Of a DNA stretch of 64,000 nt, positions 8,987 through 18,645 are shown in pieces (the stretch's first letter is position 1; each line of letters begins with the position of its first letter). Below the pieces are notes generated by a model. That model did no database searches. It saw nothing but the letters and a program-made list of their open reading frames with translations, and was not told where the DNA came from. This DNA is from Georgenia satyanarayanai (lineage in GTDB: Bacteria > Actinomycetota > Actinomycetes > Actinomycetales > Actinomycetaceae). The stretch is taken from assembly GCF_900116375.1 (NCBI RefSeq), contig NZ_UETB01000001.1, forward strand, positions 503,802 to 567,801, read 5' to 3'. Both the position numbers and the translations under genes were made by a program.

Positions 8987-9438
8987 GCAAGCAGCCGGTG
9001 CACGCCGCACCGGCCACCGACGACCGCCCGCCCGCCCGCGGTGCCGGGCTCCTCGTCGTCGCCGTCTACGTCGTCTTCGCGCTGGCGGCCTCCGCCCGCG
9101 CCGGCGTCCAGCTCGTGAGGGACGCCGCCGAGGCACCGCTCGCCTACGGGCTGTCGGCCTTCGCGGCCCTCGTCTACGTCGCCGCCGCGGTCGCCCTCGC
9201 CCACAACGGGCGCCGCATGCGCCGCCTGGCGTGGACGGCCGTGACCATCGAGCTCCTCGGGGTCGTCGCCGTCGGCATCCTCAGCGTCGCCCAGCCCGGT
9301 CTCTTCCCCCGCGACACCGTGTGGTCGCACTTCGGCAGCGGGTACGGGTACGTCCCGCTCGTCCTGCCGGTCCTCGGCCTCTTCTGGCTGTGGCGCTCGA
9401 GCCCCGGACGGGTGGCGCGCGCCAACGAGGGCCGCTGA
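8983..9438 (+). CDS. Four-span membrane protein, unknown function
   Basis: A 151-residue protein with about 20 hydrophilic N-terminal residues, then spans at about 22-44, 55-77, 83-104 and 121-139. The loop SVAQPGLFPRDTVWSHFGSG resembles a conserved block seen in actinobacterial membrane proteins, but I cannot name the family. It starts at an ATG overlapping the upstream stop. It ends one base before the pyrD stop on the other strand, leaving no room for a separate terminator. Confidence 0.7.
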   Translation: MSKQPVHAAPATDDRPPARGAGLLVVAVYVVFALAASARAGVQLVRDAAEAPLAYGLSAFAALVYVAAAVALAHNGRRMRRLAWTAVTIELLGVVAVGILSVAQPGLFPRDTVWSHFGSGYGYVPLVLPVLGLFWLWRSSPGRVARANEGR

Positions 9439-9439
9439 C

Positions 9440-10462
9440 TCAGCGGCGCCCCAGCGCCCGGTTCACCGCGCCCGGCCACGACGGGCCCTGGTAGACGAAG
9501 GCCGAGTAGGCCTGGAGCAGGTCCGCGCCGGCGTCGAGCATCGCGCGCGCGGAGGCGACGTCGTCGATGCCGCCGACGCCGACGACGACGGCGTCCGGGC
9601 CCAGCCGCGCCCGCAGCAGCCGGACGACCTCGAGCGCGCGGGGCCGCAGCGGGCGACCGGACAGTCCACCGGGACCGTGGTCGTGCGCGATGGTCGTGTT
9701 CGTCGCGACGACGCCGGCCAGCGACAGCTCGGTGACCAGGTCCGCGACGGCCGCGACGTCGTCGTCGGAGAGGTCGGGGGCCACCTTGACGAGGACCGGG
9801 ACGCGGCGGGCCGCGGCGGCGTCCGCCTCCCGCTGCACGGCGGTGAGGATGGGGCGCAGCGCGTCGACCGACTGCAGGTCACGCAGGCCGGGGGTGTTGG
9901 GGGAGGAGACGTTGACCGTGAGGTAGTCCGCCCAGCGGGCGAGGAGCCGGGCGCTGGTCGCGTAGTCGCCCACGGCGTCGTCCACGGGCGTCACCCGCGA
10001 CTTGCCGATGTTGACCCCGACGACGACGGACCGTCCCCGGCGGGTGCTGCGCAGGGCCCGCAGCCGCTCGGCCGCCGCCTGTGCGCCCGCGTTGTTGAAG
10101 CCCATCCGGTTGCGCAGCGCCCCCTCCTCGGGGTGGCGCCACATGCGCGGACGCTCGTTGCCCGGCTGGGCGTGCGCGGTGATGGTCCCCACCTCGACGT
10201 GCCCGAAGCCGAGCATGTCCATACCCAGCACCGAGCGGGCGTCCTTGTCCATCCCCGCCGCCAGCCCGAGCACGCCCGGGACCGGCCGGCCCAGCGCCGT
10301 CGTCACCCGGGTGGCCGGCGGGCGTCCGAGCGTGGCGCGCACGGCGTGGGCCGCGAGCGGGGTGGCCGCGACGCCACGGACCAGACGCAGCGCGAGCTCG
10401 TGAGCCCGTTCGGGGTCGGTGCGGAGGAGGAGGGACCGGAAGACCAGGCGGTACAGGCGCAC
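9440..10462 (-). CDS. pyrD: Dihydroorotate dehydrogenase (quinone), class 2
   Basis: Membrane-associated FMN enzyme of pyrimidine synthesis that passes electrons to quinone. At 340 residues it has the class 2 length with an N-terminal helical extension (MRLYRLVFRSLLLRTDPE). Motifs include LGLAAGMDKDA, FGHVEVGTIT, NRMGFNN, GVNIGKS, SVNVSSPNTPGLRDLQ with the catalytic Ser region, and C-terminal GVGGIDD for FMN phosphate. Quinone use links it to the respiratory genes in the window by electron acceptor. Start GTG has TACCCT 6 nt upstream. Confidence 0.95.
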   Translation of the reverse strand: MRLYRLVFRSLLLRTDPERAHELALRLVRGVAATPLAAHAVRATLGRPPATRVTTALGRPVPGVLGLAAGMDKDARSVLGMDMLGFGHVEVGTITAHAQPGNERPRMWRHPEEGALRNRMGFNNAGAQAAAERLRALRSTRRGRSVVVGVNIGKSRVTPVDDAVGDYATSARLLARWADYLTVNVSSPNTPGLRDLQSVDALRPILTAVQREADAAAARRVPVLVKVAPDLSDDDVAAVADLVTELSLAGVVATNTTIAHDHGPGGLSGRPLRPRALEVVRLLRARLGPDAVVVGVGGIDDVASARAMLDAGADLLQAYSAFVYQGPSWPGAVNRALGRR

Positions 10463-10468
10463 CCCGCA

Positions 10469-10474
10469 AGGGTA
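10469..10474 (-). promoter_or_regulatory. -10 TACCCT for pyrD
   Basis: On the reverse strand TACCCT ends exactly 6 nt before the pyrD GTG, the leaderless spacing seen repeatedly in this window. Confidence 0.55.
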
Positions 10475-10488
10475 GCCAGCCGCGCGGG

Positions 10489-11070
10489 TCAGTCCCGCCG
10501 CTCGCCCCGCTTGACCTGCGGCTTGGGCGCGCGGAGGAACCGGGGCTGGAAGAGCCGGCTGAAGGCGTAGATGCCGGTGAACCGCGGGATCTGGTCCTCG
10601 TCGAAGCGCGCCTTGAGCTTGCGCTTGATGACGAGGGACAGGCCGATCGCGAAGGCGAGGGAGATCGCGAAGGCGACGTACATGACGACCATGCCGATGA
10701 CGGCGACCTCGGGGACGACCGACGCGAAGAAGAGCAGGACGATCGAGGCCATCGCCAGCGGGAGGAAGTACTCGCTGGGGCTGAAGCGCGCGTCGACGTA
10801 GTCGCGGACCCAGCGCCGGACCGGGCCCTTGTCCCGCACCGGCAGGTAGCGCTCGTCACCGGTACGCATGGCCTCCTGCTGCTTGGCGTACAGCTCGTTG
10901 CGGCGCTTGCGCTCCTCCGCCTTGGCCACCTTGCGGTCGGTCGGGACCAGCGGACGCTGGTTGCGCGCCTGGGCCTCCTTGCGCCTGGGGGTGGGGCGGC
11001 CCTTGCCCGCGGGCGTCACCTCCGGCGCGGGGGCGGGCGCCGGGGTCTCCTTCTTGCTCCGTCCGATCAC
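10489..11070 (-). CDS. DUF3043 family membrane protein
   Basis: A 193-residue conserved actinobacterial protein. The basic N-terminal half carries GKGRPTPRRKEAQARNQRPL, a family hallmark. It is followed by KRRNELYAKQQEAM and two membrane spans at about residues 105-126 and 130-150, with a basic tail. The GTG start at 11070 has TACCCT 6 nt upstream. It was probably recognised first in mycobacteria (Rv2206-like, from memory). Molecular function is unknown. Confidence 0.8.
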   Translation of the reverse strand: MIGRSKKETPAPAPAPEVTPAGKGRPTPRRKEAQARNQRPLVPTDRKVAKAEERKRRNELYAKQQEAMRTGDERYLPVRDKGPVRRWVRDYVDARFSPSEYFLPLAMASIVLLFFASVVPEVAVIGMVVMYVAFAISLAFAIGLSLVIKRKLKARFDEDQIPRFTGIYAFSRLFQPRFLRAPKPQVKRGERRD

Positions 11071-11076
11071 CCCTCG

Positions 11077-11082
11077 AGGGTA
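11077..11082 (-). promoter_or_regulatory. -10 TACCCT for DUF3043 gene
   Basis: On the reverse strand TACCCT ends exactly 6 nt before the GTG at 11070. Confidence 0.55.
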
Positions 11083-11191
11083 GTCGACCGCGGGCGCTGC
11101 CCGGGTGCGGCGCCCGGTGGTCCGGGCGATAGTGGACGGCGCGGCGTGTCCCGCACAGGCGCCGAGGCCCGACCGACGAAGGGGAGCATCC

Positions 11192-11938
11192 ATGAGTGCC
11201 ACCGTCCGCGAGGTCGCCCCCGGCGTCCACCGCGTCGCCCACGCGCACGTCAACTGCTACCTCGTCGAGGACGACGACGGCGTCACGCTCGTCGACGCCG
11301 GCCTCCCCGCGGTGTGGCGGCCGCTGGGCGAGGCGATCCGGGCGATCGGCCGCCGCCCCCGTGACCTGCGGGCGCTCGTCCTCACCCACGCGCACTTCGA
11401 CCACGTCGGCGTGGTCCGCAAGGTCCAGGGGCGGGGCGTGCCGGTGTGGGCCGCGGCGGCGGAGCACCACCTCGTGGCCCACCCCTTCTCCTACGCCCAC
11501 GAGAACCCGCGGGCGATCTACCCCGTCCGCCACCCGGCGGCCGTGCCGATCCTCACCGCGATGCTCCTGGCGGGGCTGCCCCTCGTGCGCGGCACCACCG
11601 GCGTCCGGACGCTGCAGACCGGCGGGATCCTCGACGTGCCCGGCCTGCCGCACGTCATCGCCACGCCCGGGCACACCGCCGGGCACGTCGCCCTCCACCT
11701 GCCCGACCGCGACGTCGTCATCTCCGGTGACGCGCTCGTCACCCTGGACCCGTACACCGCGCGGACCGGCCCGCGCATCGTCGCCGGCGCGGCGACGGCG
11801 GACTCCGCCCTCAACCTGGCGTCCCTCGACGCCATCGCGGACACCGGCGCCGGCACGGTGCTGCCGGGGCACGGTGAGCCGTGGACGGAGGGCGCCCGCT
11901 CCGCCGTCGAGCACGCCCGCGCTGCCGGCCCCGTCTGA
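11192..11938 (+). CDS. Metallo-beta-lactamase fold hydrolase
   Basis: A 248-residue cytoplasmic protein. The first metal site is LVLTHAHFDHVG (HxHxDH), the next ligands lie in ATPGHTAGH and SGDAL, and LPGHGEPW ends the domain. The architecture is that of a generic MBL-fold hydrolase (glyoxalase II-like or lactonase-like); the substrate cannot be read from sequence. The ATG follows GAAGGGGAGC. An M20 peptidase gene begins 33 nt later with its own -10 hexamer. Confidence 0.85.
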   Translation: MSATVREVAPGVHRVAHAHVNCYLVEDDDGVTLVDAGLPAVWRPLGEAIRAIGRRPRDLRALVLTHAHFDHVGVVRKVQGRGVPVWAAAAEHHLVAHPFSYAHENPRAIYPVRHPAAVPILTAMLLAGLPLVRGTTGVRTLQTGGILDVPGLPHVIATPGHTAGHVALHLPDRDVVISGDALVTLDPYTARTGPRIVAGAATADSALNLASLDAIADTGAGTVLPGHGEPWTEGARSAVEHARAAGPV

Positions 11939-11959
11939 CCCGGCGCCCGCAGCCGCGGC

Positions 11960-11965
11960 TAGGCT
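11960..11965 (+). promoter_or_regulatory. -10 TAGGCT, leaderless start of M20 peptidase
   Basis: TAGGCT ends exactly 6 nt before the GTG at 11972. Confidence 0.6.
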
Positions 11966-11971
11966 GCCCCG

Positions 11972-13330
11972 GTGACCATCGAGGACCTGACCACCCGCAC
12001 CGCCGCCGAGTTCCCCAGCATCCGCAGCGACCTCGAGTCGCTCGTGCGCATCCCCAGCGTCTCGGCGCCCGCCTTCGACGCCCAGCACCTGGAGGACAGC
12101 GCCGCCGCCGTCGCACAGCTCTTCCGCGACGCCGGCCTGCCCGAGGTCGAGGTCGTGCGGGTCACGGGGCCCGACGGCCGCCCCGGCGCCCCCGCCGTGC
12201 TCGCCCACAGGCCCGCGCCGGCGGGCGCCCCCACCGTCCTGCTCTACGCGCACCACGACGTGCAGCCGCCCGGCGACGCCGCCGCGTGGACCTCGGCGCC
12301 CTTCGAGCCCACCGAGCGGGACGGACGGCTCTACGGCCGCGGCGCCGCCGACGACAAGGCCGGGATCATGGCCCACGTCGGGGCGCTGCGGGTGCTCGGT
12401 GACGAGCTCGGTGTCGGTGTCACCGTCTTCAGCGAGGGCGAGGAGGAGATCGGCTCCCCGACGTTCCGCACCTTCCTCGAGACCTACCTCGACCGGCTGG
12501 CCGCCGACGTCATCGTCGTCGCCGACTCCTCCAACTGGAAGGTCGGCGTCCCGGGCCTCACCACGTCCCTGCGCGGGCTCGTCGACTGCACCGTCGAGCT
12601 GACCGTCCTCGACCACGCCGTCCACTCCGGCATGTTCGGCGGCCCGGTCCTCGACGCGCTCACGCTCATGTCGCGCCTCGTCGCCACCCTTCACGACGAC
12701 GACGGCAACGTCGCCGTCCCCGGCCTCGTCGCCACCGACCACGCCGCCGTCGACTACCCGGAGGCGGACTTCCGCGCCGACGCCGGCGTGCTCGACGGCG
12801 TCCGCCTCGCCGGGACCGGCCCGCTCGCCGCGCGGCTGTGGACCAAGCCGGCGATCTCCCTCATCGGCCTCGACGCGACGAGCGTGGACCACTCCTCCAA
12901 CACCGTCATCCCCGCCGCCCGCGCGAAGCTGTCCATGCGCATCGCGCCCGGGCAGGACCCGGCGGCCGCCGAGCGCGCCCTGCACGACCACCTCGTGACC
13001 AACGCCCCCTTCGGCGCCCGCGTCACCGTGACGCCGGGGGAGACCGGGCAGGCCTTCCAGGCGCCCGAGGACTCCGCCGCCATGCAGGCCGCCCGCTGGG
13101 CCTTCACCACGGCGTGGGGCACCGAGCCGGTCGACCTCGGCGTCGGCGGCTCCATCCCGTTCATCGCGGACCTCGCCGAGGTGTACCCCGAGGCCGCGAT
13201 CCTCGTCACCGGCGTGGAGGACCCCGACTCCCGTGCCCACTCGGAGAACGAGTCGGTGCACCTGGGCGAGCTGGAGAAGGTCGTCCTCGCCGAGGCGCTG
13301 CTCCTCGCCCGCCTCGCCGACCGCCTGTGA
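11972..13330 (+). CDS. M20 family dipeptidase/metallopeptidase
   Basis: Di-zinc peptidase of 452 residues. [11 protein letters not shown] gives the first metal His and the catalytic Asp, [12 protein letters not shown] the bridging Asp, EGEEEIGS the catalytic Glu and second metal Glu, and [10 protein letters not shown] lies in the dimerisation/catalytic lid region. It resembles M20 dipeptidases acting on small dipeptides such as Cys-Gly or carnosine; the substrate is not determinable. Starts at GTG 11972 without a leader. Glycerate kinase follows 28 nt downstream. Confidence 0.85.
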   Translation: MTIEDLTTRTAAEFPSIRSDLESLVRIPSVSAPAFDAQHLEDSAAAVAQLFRDAGLPEVEVVRVTGPDGRPGAPAVLAHRPAPAGAPTVLLYAHHDVQPPGDAAAWTSAPFEPTERDGRLYGRGAADDKAGIMAHVGALRVLGDELGVGVTVFSEGEEEIGSPTFRTFLETYLDRLAADVIVVADSSNWKVGVPGLTTSLRGLVDCTVELTVLDHAVHSGMFGGPVLDALTLMSRLVATLHDDDGNVAVPGLVATDHAAVDYPEADFRADAGVLDGVRLAGTGPLAARLWTKPAISLIGLDATSVDHSSNTVIPAARAKLSMRIAPGQDPAAAERALHDHLVTNAPFGARVTVTPGETGQAFQAPEDSAAMQAARWAFTTAWGTEPVDLGVGGSIPFIADLAEVYPEAAILVTGVEDPDSRAHSENESVHLGELEKVVLAEALLLARLADRL

Positions 13331-13358
13331 CCGCGCCCCGTCGAGGCCAGGAGGTCGC

Positions 13359-14480
13359 GTGCGTCTGCTCGTGAGCCCCGGCGCGCTGTCCGGTGCGCTG
13401 AGCGCCGCACAGGTCGCGGCCGCCGTCCGGCGCGGGTGGCTGCGCACCGCCCCGGACACCGAGGTGCGCGCCCTGCCGATGTCCGACGGCGCCGCGGGCC
13501 TGCTCGACGCCGTCCACACCGCCCGCGGGGGACAGCTCGTCTCGGTCACCGCGCGCGGACCGCTCGGGGAGCCGGTGCCCGCCACGCTGCTCCACGTGCC
13601 GGGCACCGGCGGTGGGACCGCCTACGTCGAGGCCGGCCAGGTGCTCGGACGCCAGCTCGTCCCCGCGGGTCAGGAGCTGCGGCACGCGGAGGAGGGCAGC
13701 AGCGCCGGGCTCGGTGAGCTGCTCCTCGCCGCACGGGACCTCGGCGCCGGGCGCGTCGTCGTCGGGCTGGGGGAGTCCGCCACCCACGACGGCGGTGCGG
13801 GGCTGGTCCGCACCCTCGCCGGTGCCTCCCCGGAGGCGGACATCGACGGGGACGTCCTCGCGTCGGCGCACCGTGTGCTGGCCGGGGCCGACGTCGTCGT
13901 CGCCGCGGCGACGCAGGTGCCGCTCCTGGGCCTGCACGGTGCCGGCGCGCTGCTCGCGGACCGTCTCGGGTCCGCCGAGGCGCAGCGGCTGGACACCCGC
14001 ACCGGTGAGCTCGCCGCGCGCCTGGAACGCCTCGGACGCGGGCTGCCCGCCCGTCCGACCCTCCTGCCCGGCGGCCACGAGCACGGCGGGCCCAGCCGCC
14101 CGGGCCGGGCCGACGGGGCCGGTGCAGGGGGAGGGGCGGCCTACGCGCTCACCGTCCTGGGCGGGCGGCTCCTCCACGGCCCGGACGTCGTCGCGACCGC
14201 CGTCGGGCTGGCCGAGGAGATGGCACGCACCGACGTCGTCCTCACGGCCACGGCGGTGCTCGACGCTCCCGCGGTGGACGCCTCCGTGGTCGCGACGGTG
14301 GGCCGAGCGGCCATGGAGCTGGGGCTGCCCGTCGTCGTCCTCGCCGAGGAGGTGCACACCTCCCGGCGGGAGGTCGCACGTGCGGGGATCAGCGCCACCT
14401 ACGAGACCGGGCCCGGCGGCGTCGACGCGCTGGAGGAGTGGGCCCGACGTCTTGCGCGCACCTGGGCGCTCGGGGCGTAG
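13359..14480 (+). CDS. Glycerate kinase family protein
   Basis: A 373-residue GarK-type glycerate kinase, converting glycerate and ATP to phosphoglycerate. Motifs are SPGALSGALSAAQVAAA at the N-terminus, LPMSDGAAG, GLGESATHDGGAG (the conserved glycine-rich GxGGSATNDGG block in variant form) and GGAAYAL. The start is GTG at 13359 after AGGAGG. The glycine-rich block reads ESATHDGG rather than GSATNDGG, so activity is likely but not certain. The same gene type precedes the Fe-S carrier gene in mycobacteria (Rv2205c, from memory). Confidence 0.8.
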   Translation: MRLLVSPGALSGALSAAQVAAAVRRGWLRTAPDTEVRALPMSDGAAGLLDAVHTARGGQLVSVTARGPLGEPVPATLLHVPGTGGGTAYVEAGQVLGRQLVPAGQELRHAEEGSSAGLGELLLAARDLGAGRVVVGLGESATHDGGAGLVRTLAGASPEADIDGDVLASAHRVLAGADVVVAAATQVPLLGLHGAGALLADRLGSAEAQRLDTRTGELAARLERLGRGLPARPTLLPGGHEHGGPSRPGRADGAGAGGGAAYALTVLGGRLLHGPDVVATAVGLAEEMARTDVVLTATAVLDAPAVDASVVATVGRAAMELGLPVVVLAEEVHTSRREVARAGISATYETGPGGVDALEEWARRLARTWALGA

Positions 14481-14554
14481 GCTGGACGGGAACAATCGCG
14501 GCCGCGCCGTGGTTGGCCCGGTTGTACTGCCCCAAAGACAGCGGAGATGTGAGC

Positions 14555-14920
14555 ATGAGCGAGACGACGGCTACGACGCCCACCGAGGTCCCGACGCACG
14601 AGATCGAACTCACCGACGTCGCCGCCCAGAAGGTCAAGACCCTGCTCGCGCAGGAGGGTCGTGACGACCTGCGGCTGCGGATCGCCGTGCAGCCCGGCGG
14701 CTGCTCCGGCCTCATCTACCAGCTCTACTTCGACGAGCGTCTCCTCGACGGTGACGCCGTGCGCGACTTCGGCGGCGTCGAGGTCATCGTCGACCGGATG
14801 AGCGTGCCCTACCTCGCCGGCGCGACGATCGACTTCGCCGACACCATCGAGAAGCAGGGCTTCACGATCGACAACCCGAACGCGGGCGGCTCCTGCGCCT
14901 GCGGCGACTCCTTCCACTAA
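14555..14920 (+). CDS. erpA: Iron-sulfur cluster insertion protein, HesB/ErpA type
   Basis: A-type Fe-S carrier of 121 residues. The three conserved cysteines are seen in QPGGCSGLIY and SCACGD near the C-terminus. An acidic/threonine-rich N-terminal tail of about 18 residues precedes the fold (IELTDVAAQKVKTLL). It could serve the Rieske protein encoded at 21-22 kb, by inference. It starts at ATG 14555. A hairpin follows the gene before ctaC. Confidence 0.9.
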   Translation: MSETTATTPTEVPTHEIELTDVAAQKVKTLLAQEGRDDLRLRIAVQPGGCSGLIYQLYFDERLLDGDAVRDFGGVEVIVDRMSVPYLAGATIDFADTIEKQGFTIDNPNAGGSCACGDSFH

Positions 14921-14948
14921 GGACACGCCACAGGCGGACCTTCGCCGC

Positions 14949-14989
14949 GGCCCGTTGGGACCAGGGTTACACCCCTGGCCCGGCGGGCC
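14949..14989 (+). terminator. Hairpin after erpA
   Basis: GGCCCG pairs with CGGGCC and an inner CCAGGG pairs with CCCTGG, separated by an internal loop. It is an imperfect stem without a T-tract, located between erpA and the ctaC start. Confidence 0.5.
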
Positions 14990-15085
14990 GTTTCGCGTAC
15001 CAGGGCAGTGTTCGCGGTAAGGTGACCGAAGGGACGTAGGTCCTGTCTGAAATGCCCTAAACGCGTCGTGTCGGAAGGTCTTGAA

Positions 15086-15967
15086 GTGCGATCACCGTCC
15101 TCCGGTAGCCGCTCGCCCCGCGGGTGGCGACTGGTAGTCCTGGGCCTCGTGGCGGCCCTCACCCTCGCCGGCTGTGCCGAGCTCGGCGCCCCGCAGAACG
15201 GCTTCCTGCCCTCCCAGCCAGGCCTGACCGACAAGACCGAGACGATCATCGACCACTGGAGCGGCGCCTGGGTCGCCGCCCTCGCCGTCGGTGTCATCGT
15301 GTGGGGCCTGACGATCTGGTGCGTCGTGGCCTACCGCAAGCGCAAGAACGACAACGCGCTGCCGGTCCAGCTGCGCTACCACGTGCCGCTGGAGCTCATG
15401 TACGTCGTCGTGCCGATCCTCATGATCGGGGTGCTGTACTTCTACTCCAACCAGGTCACCGACGACCTCACCGACGTGAGCGAGGACCCGGACCTCACGA
15501 TCCAGGCCTACGGCAAGCAGTGGAGCTGGGACTTCAACTACCTCGACGACGGCGTGTTCTCCGAGGGCGGCCGCGTCCAGCTCACCGGTGAGGAGGGTGT
15601 CGAGGAGACCCTCCCGACCCTGTACCTGCCGGTCGGGGAGACCGTGGAGTTCATCGTCGACTCCCGCGACGTCCAGCACTCGTTCTGGATCCCCGCGTTC
15701 CTCTTCAAGATCGACATGATCCCGGGCCACACGAACTCCTTCCAGGTCACCCCCCAGGAGGAGGGCGTCTACCAGGGCAAGTGCGCCGAGCTGTGCGGGG
15801 AGTTCCACTCCGAGATGCTCTTCAACGTCGAGGTCGTCGACCGCGAGACCTACGACGCCCAGATGGACGCGCTGCGCGAGGCCGGCAACGTCGGTGTGCG
15901 CGGTGAGGAGTACAACCGCGTGTACGACCAGCGCGGCTACCTGCAGGACGGAACGGGGAACAACTGA
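15086..15967 (+). CDS. ctaC: Cytochrome c oxidase subunit II (lipoprotein)
   Basis: aa3 oxidase subunit II carrying the CuA centre, 293 residues. A lipoprotein signal ends in LTLAGC. Two membrane spans follow at about residues 60-80 and 103-122. The CuA site is complete in [13 protein letters not shown] chose the GTG at 15086 because GGAAGG lies 7 nt upstream; the frame could open at GTG 15068. Its stop overlaps the ctaD start by one base (TGATG). In actinobacteria this subunit takes electrons from the bcc complex without soluble cytochrome c. Confidence 0.93.
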   Translation: MRSPSSGSRSPRGWRLVVLGLVAALTLAGCAELGAPQNGFLPSQPGLTDKTETIIDHWSGAWVAALAVGVIVWGLTIWCVVAYRKRKNDNALPVQLRYHVPLELMYVVVPILMIGVLYFYSNQVTDDLTDVSEDPDLTIQAYGKQWSWDFNYLDDGVFSEGGRVQLTGEEGVEETLPTLYLPVGETVEFIVDSRDVQHSFWIPAFLFKIDMIPGHTNSFQVTPQEEGVYQGKCAELCGEFHSEMLFNVEVVDRETYDAQMDALREAGNVGVRGEEYNRVYDQRGYLQDGTGNN

Positions 15968-17781
15968 TGGCCACCACCGACGAGGCACGCACCGAGCTGG
16001 TGCCCGGGCTGCGGCCCGAGCGCCAGAGCCTGGGCCGGACGGTCGTCAGCTGGGTCACCTCCACCGACCACAAGGTCATCGGGTACCTCTACCTCATCAC
16101 CGCCTTCGGGTTCTTCCTCATCGGCGGCGTGCTGGCGATGGCGATGCGCCTGGAGCTCTTCGACCCCGGCATGACGCTGTTCCAGTCCAAGGAGCAGTAC
16201 AACCAGTTCTTCACCATGCACGGCACGATCATGCTGTTCCTCTTCGCGACGCCGCTGTTCACGGGGTTCGGGAACGTCTTCGTGCCGCTGCAGATCGGCG
16301 CCCCGGACGTCGCCTTCCCGCGGCTCAACATGTTCGCCTACTGGCTGTTCCTCTTCGGCGGGCTCATCGCGCTGGCCGGCTTCCTCACCCCGAAGGGCGC
16401 GGCGAGCTTCGGCTGGACGGCCTACACCCCGCTCTCCCTCGAGCCGTTCTCACCGGGGCTGGGCGGGAACCTGTGGGTCCTCGGCATCGGGCTGACCGGT
16501 TTCGGCACGATCTTCGGATCCGTGAACTTCATCGCGACGATCATCACGATGCGCATGCCCGGCATGACGATGTTCCGGATGCCGATCTTCACCTGGAACA
16601 TCCTCATCACCTCCCTGCTCGTCCTCATGGCCTTCCCGATCCTCGCGGCGGCGCTGTTCGGCCTGGCCTTCGACCGCATCCTCGGCGGGCAGATCTTCAA
16701 CCCGGAGAGCGGCGGGGCGCTGCTGTGGCAGCACCTGTTCTGGTTCTTCGGCCATCCTGAGGTGTACGTCATCGCGCTGCCGTTCTTCGGCATCATCAGC
16801 GAGGTCCTGCCGGTCTTCTCCCGCAAGCCGCTCTTCGGCTACAAGGGCATCGTCTTCGCGACCATCGCGATCGCCGCCCTGTCGATGACCGTGTGGGCCC
16901 ACCACATGTACACGACCGGCGGCGCGCTGCTCGACTTCTTCGCCCTCATGACGATGCTCATCGCCGTGCCCACCGGCGTGAAGTTCTTCAACTGGATCGG
17001 CACGATGTGGCGCGGCAAGCTCACCTTCGAGACGCCGATGCTGTGGTCGCTGGGCTTCATCGTCACCTTCCTCTTCGGTGGCGTCACCGGCATCATCCTC
17101 GCCAGCCCGGCGATGGACTTCCAGGTCCACGACTCCTACTTCGTCGTCGCGCACTTCCACTACACGGTCTTCGGCACCGTCGTCTTCGCGATGTTCGCGG
17201 GCTTCTACTTCTGGTGGCCGAAGATGACCGGGCGGATGCTCAACGAGCGTCTCGGCAAGGTGCACTTCTGGATGCTCTTCCTCGGCTTCCACGGCACCTT
17301 CCTCATCCAGCACTGGCTCGGCGCGCAGGGCATGCCCCGCCGCTACGCCGACTACATGGTCGAGGACGGCTTCACGCTGATGAACCAGGTCTCGACCGTC
17401 GGTGCGGCGCTGCTGACGCTGTCGACGCTCCCGTTCCTGTGGAACGTCTACGTGACCTCCCGTGGTCCGCGCACCGTGTTCGTCGACGACCCGTGGGGCT
17501 TCGCCAACTCCCTCGAGTGGGCTACGAGCTGCCCGCCGCCGCGGCACAACTTCACCTCCCTGCCCCGTATCCGCTCCGAGCGTCCGGCGTTCGACCTGCA
17601 CCACCCCGAGGTCGCGGCGATGGACCAGGCGGCGGTCCCGGACCAGGGCGTCCTCGAGCAGGCGCTGGGCGACGCCCAGCGCACCGGTGGCGGGGACGCC
17701 GCCTCCCAGCCGCAGCCGGGACACACGTCCACGGCCACGCTCGAGCGTGAGGACGACGACGAGAAGAAGGGCAAGGCCTGA
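15967..17781 (+). CDS. ctaD: Cytochrome c oxidase subunit I
   Basis: Catalytic heme-copper subunit, 604 residues with about 12 membrane spans. [13 protein letters not shown] holds the CuB His and the Tyr cross-linked to it. [10 protein letters not shown] supplies two further CuB His. [10 protein letters not shown] has the heme a3 and heme a ligands. The acidic and basic C-terminal tail of about 60 residues is typical of actinobacterial CtaD. Starts TGATG-coupled to ctaC and ends TGATG-coupled to ctaF. Confidence 0.97.
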   Translation: MATTDEARTELVPGLRPERQSLGRTVVSWVTSTDHKVIGYLYLITAFGFFLIGGVLAMAMRLELFDPGMTLFQSKEQYNQFFTMHGTIMLFLFATPLFTGFGNVFVPLQIGAPDVAFPRLNMFAYWLFLFGGLIALAGFLTPKGAASFGWTAYTPLSLEPFSPGLGGNLWVLGIGLTGFGTIFGSVNFIATIITMRMPGMTMFRMPIFTWNILITSLLVLMAFPILAAALFGLAFDRILGGQIFNPESGGALLWQHLFWFFGHPEVYVIALPFFGIISEVLPVFSRKPLFGYKGIVFATIAIAALSMTVWAHHMYTTGGALLDFFALMTMLIAVPTGVKFFNWIGTMWRGKLTFETPMLWSLGFIVTFLFGGVTGIILASPAMDFQVHDSYFVVAHFHYTVFGTVVFAMFAGFYFWWPKMTGRMLNERLGKVHFWMLFLGFHGTFLIQHWLGAQGMPRRYADYMVEDGFTLMNQVSTVGAALLTLSTLPFLWNVYVTSRGPRTVFVDDPWGFANSLEWATSCPPPRHNFTSLPRIRSERPAFDLHHPEVAAMDQAAVPDQGVLEQALGDAQRTGGGDAASQPQPGHTSTATLEREDDDEKKGKA

Positions 17782-18236
17782 TGGCACGCGAGCACGACCG
17801 CGCACCCGGCGAGCAGTCCGCCGAGCACCCCAAGCCCCTGAGCGTGGAGAAGTGGCTGTTCATCGCCGGTGTGGGCTTCTTCCTCCCGGTCTCGCTGCTC
17901 TACGGCTTCTGGACCGGCTGGGAGCCGATCGGTACCGTCGCCCTGTTCCTTCTCGTGGGGCTTTACGGGCTCTCCGGCTTCTACCTGGCCCTGCTCGCCC
18001 GCCGCGTCGACCCGCGCCCGGAGGACAACCCGGTCAGCGACGTCGACGAGCACGCCGGTGAGATCGGTGTGTACGCGCCGCACTCGTGGTGGCCGCTGGT
18101 CCTCGGCGTGGCCGCGGCGGTGACGTTCGCCGGCGTGGCGATCGGCTGGTGGATCTTCGGGATCGGCGTCGTCATCGGCGTCATCGGTCTGGTCGGCCAC
18201 ACCTACGAGTTCTCCCGCGGTCAGCACGCCCACTGA
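17781..18236 (+). CDS. ctaF: Cytochrome c oxidase subunit IV, actinobacterial type
   Basis: Small accessory subunit of the aa3 oxidase, 151 residues, with spans at about 30-50, 54-74, 100-118 and 120-140. YAPHSWWPL is a conserved block of this family. It overlaps ctaD by one base and closes the ctaCDF operon. A strong hairpin follows within 20 nt. Confidence 0.9.
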   Translation: MAREHDRAPGEQSAEHPKPLSVEKWLFIAGVGFFLPVSLLYGFWTGWEPIGTVALFLLVGLYGLSGFYLALLARRVDPRPEDNPVSDVDEHAGEIGVYAPHSWWPLVLGVAAAVTFAGVAIGWWIFGIGVVIGVIGLVGHTYEFSRGQHAH

Positions 18237-18253
18237 GCTGATCTCACGTCCCC

Positions 18254-18285
18254 ACGGGCGGCACTCCACCCGGAGTGCCGCCCGT
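18254..18285 (+). terminator. ctaCDF operon terminator
   Basis: A perfect 14-bp stem (ACGGGCGGCACTCC and its complement) with an ACCC loop lies 17 nt after the ctaF stop. There is no T-tract, as is usual in high-GC actinobacteria. Confidence 0.8.
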
Positions 18286-18324
18286 CGGCGTCTCTACGAC
18301 CACGCAGCCTGCCGCCCACGCCCG

Positions 18325-18511
18325 CACCATGCGCCCCGTGGGCCACTGTGCGCCCCGTCTACGGGGCGCATGGTGGAAGCAGCGGGCGCACGGTCGGGGA
18401 GCGTGTCCGGCTGCCGCGAGGCTCCCTCTGGGCACCCGCCGCGACCACTGTGCGCCCGCCGGGACCACTGTGCGTGTCGTCTACGAGGCGCACGGTGGCC
18501 CGGCGGGCGCA
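18325..18511. repeat. Palindromic repeat cluster, family B
   Basis: The half-site CCACTGTGCGCCCCGT recurs in both orientations. A palindrome at 18343-18376 pairs CCACTGTGCGCCCCGT with ACGGGGCGCATGGTGG. A half-site (CACCATGCGCCCCGT) lies at 18326-18340. A nested palindrome at 18451-18511 pairs TGCGCCCGCC and CCACTGTGCG with CGCACGGTGG and GGCGGGCGCA around CGTCTACG. This fills most of the 409-bp gap between ctaF and sodA. No credible gene lies in the gap. Confidence 0.75.
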
Positions 18512-18589
18512 TCGTGCGTCCGGGGCGCGCTGTCGCGCGTGCCGGGGCGCGCGCGAGCCGGGGGCCGCGCGGGCGGTGCCGCGGGACGA

Positions 18590-18628
18590 CGAAGGCCCGG
18601 TAGCCCCCAAGGGAGCTCCGGGCCTTCG
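18590..18628 (-). terminator. sodA terminator
   Basis: An 11-bp outer stem (CGAAGGCCCGG and complement) plus an inner stem around an AA loop lies 17 nt after the sodA stop on the reverse strand. Confidence 0.75.
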
Positions 18629-18645
18629 CGGGCGTCAGGGACGCG

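Noticed and set aside
7076-9136. pepA starting near 9136
   Set aside because: The extra N-terminal residues are Arg-rich or antisense to the small membrane proteins; the M17 fold begins at GTG 8554.
10856-13606. 916-residue leftward frame
   Set aside because: Antisense to the MBL, M20 and glycerate kinase genes, all of which have intact catalytic motifs on the other strand.
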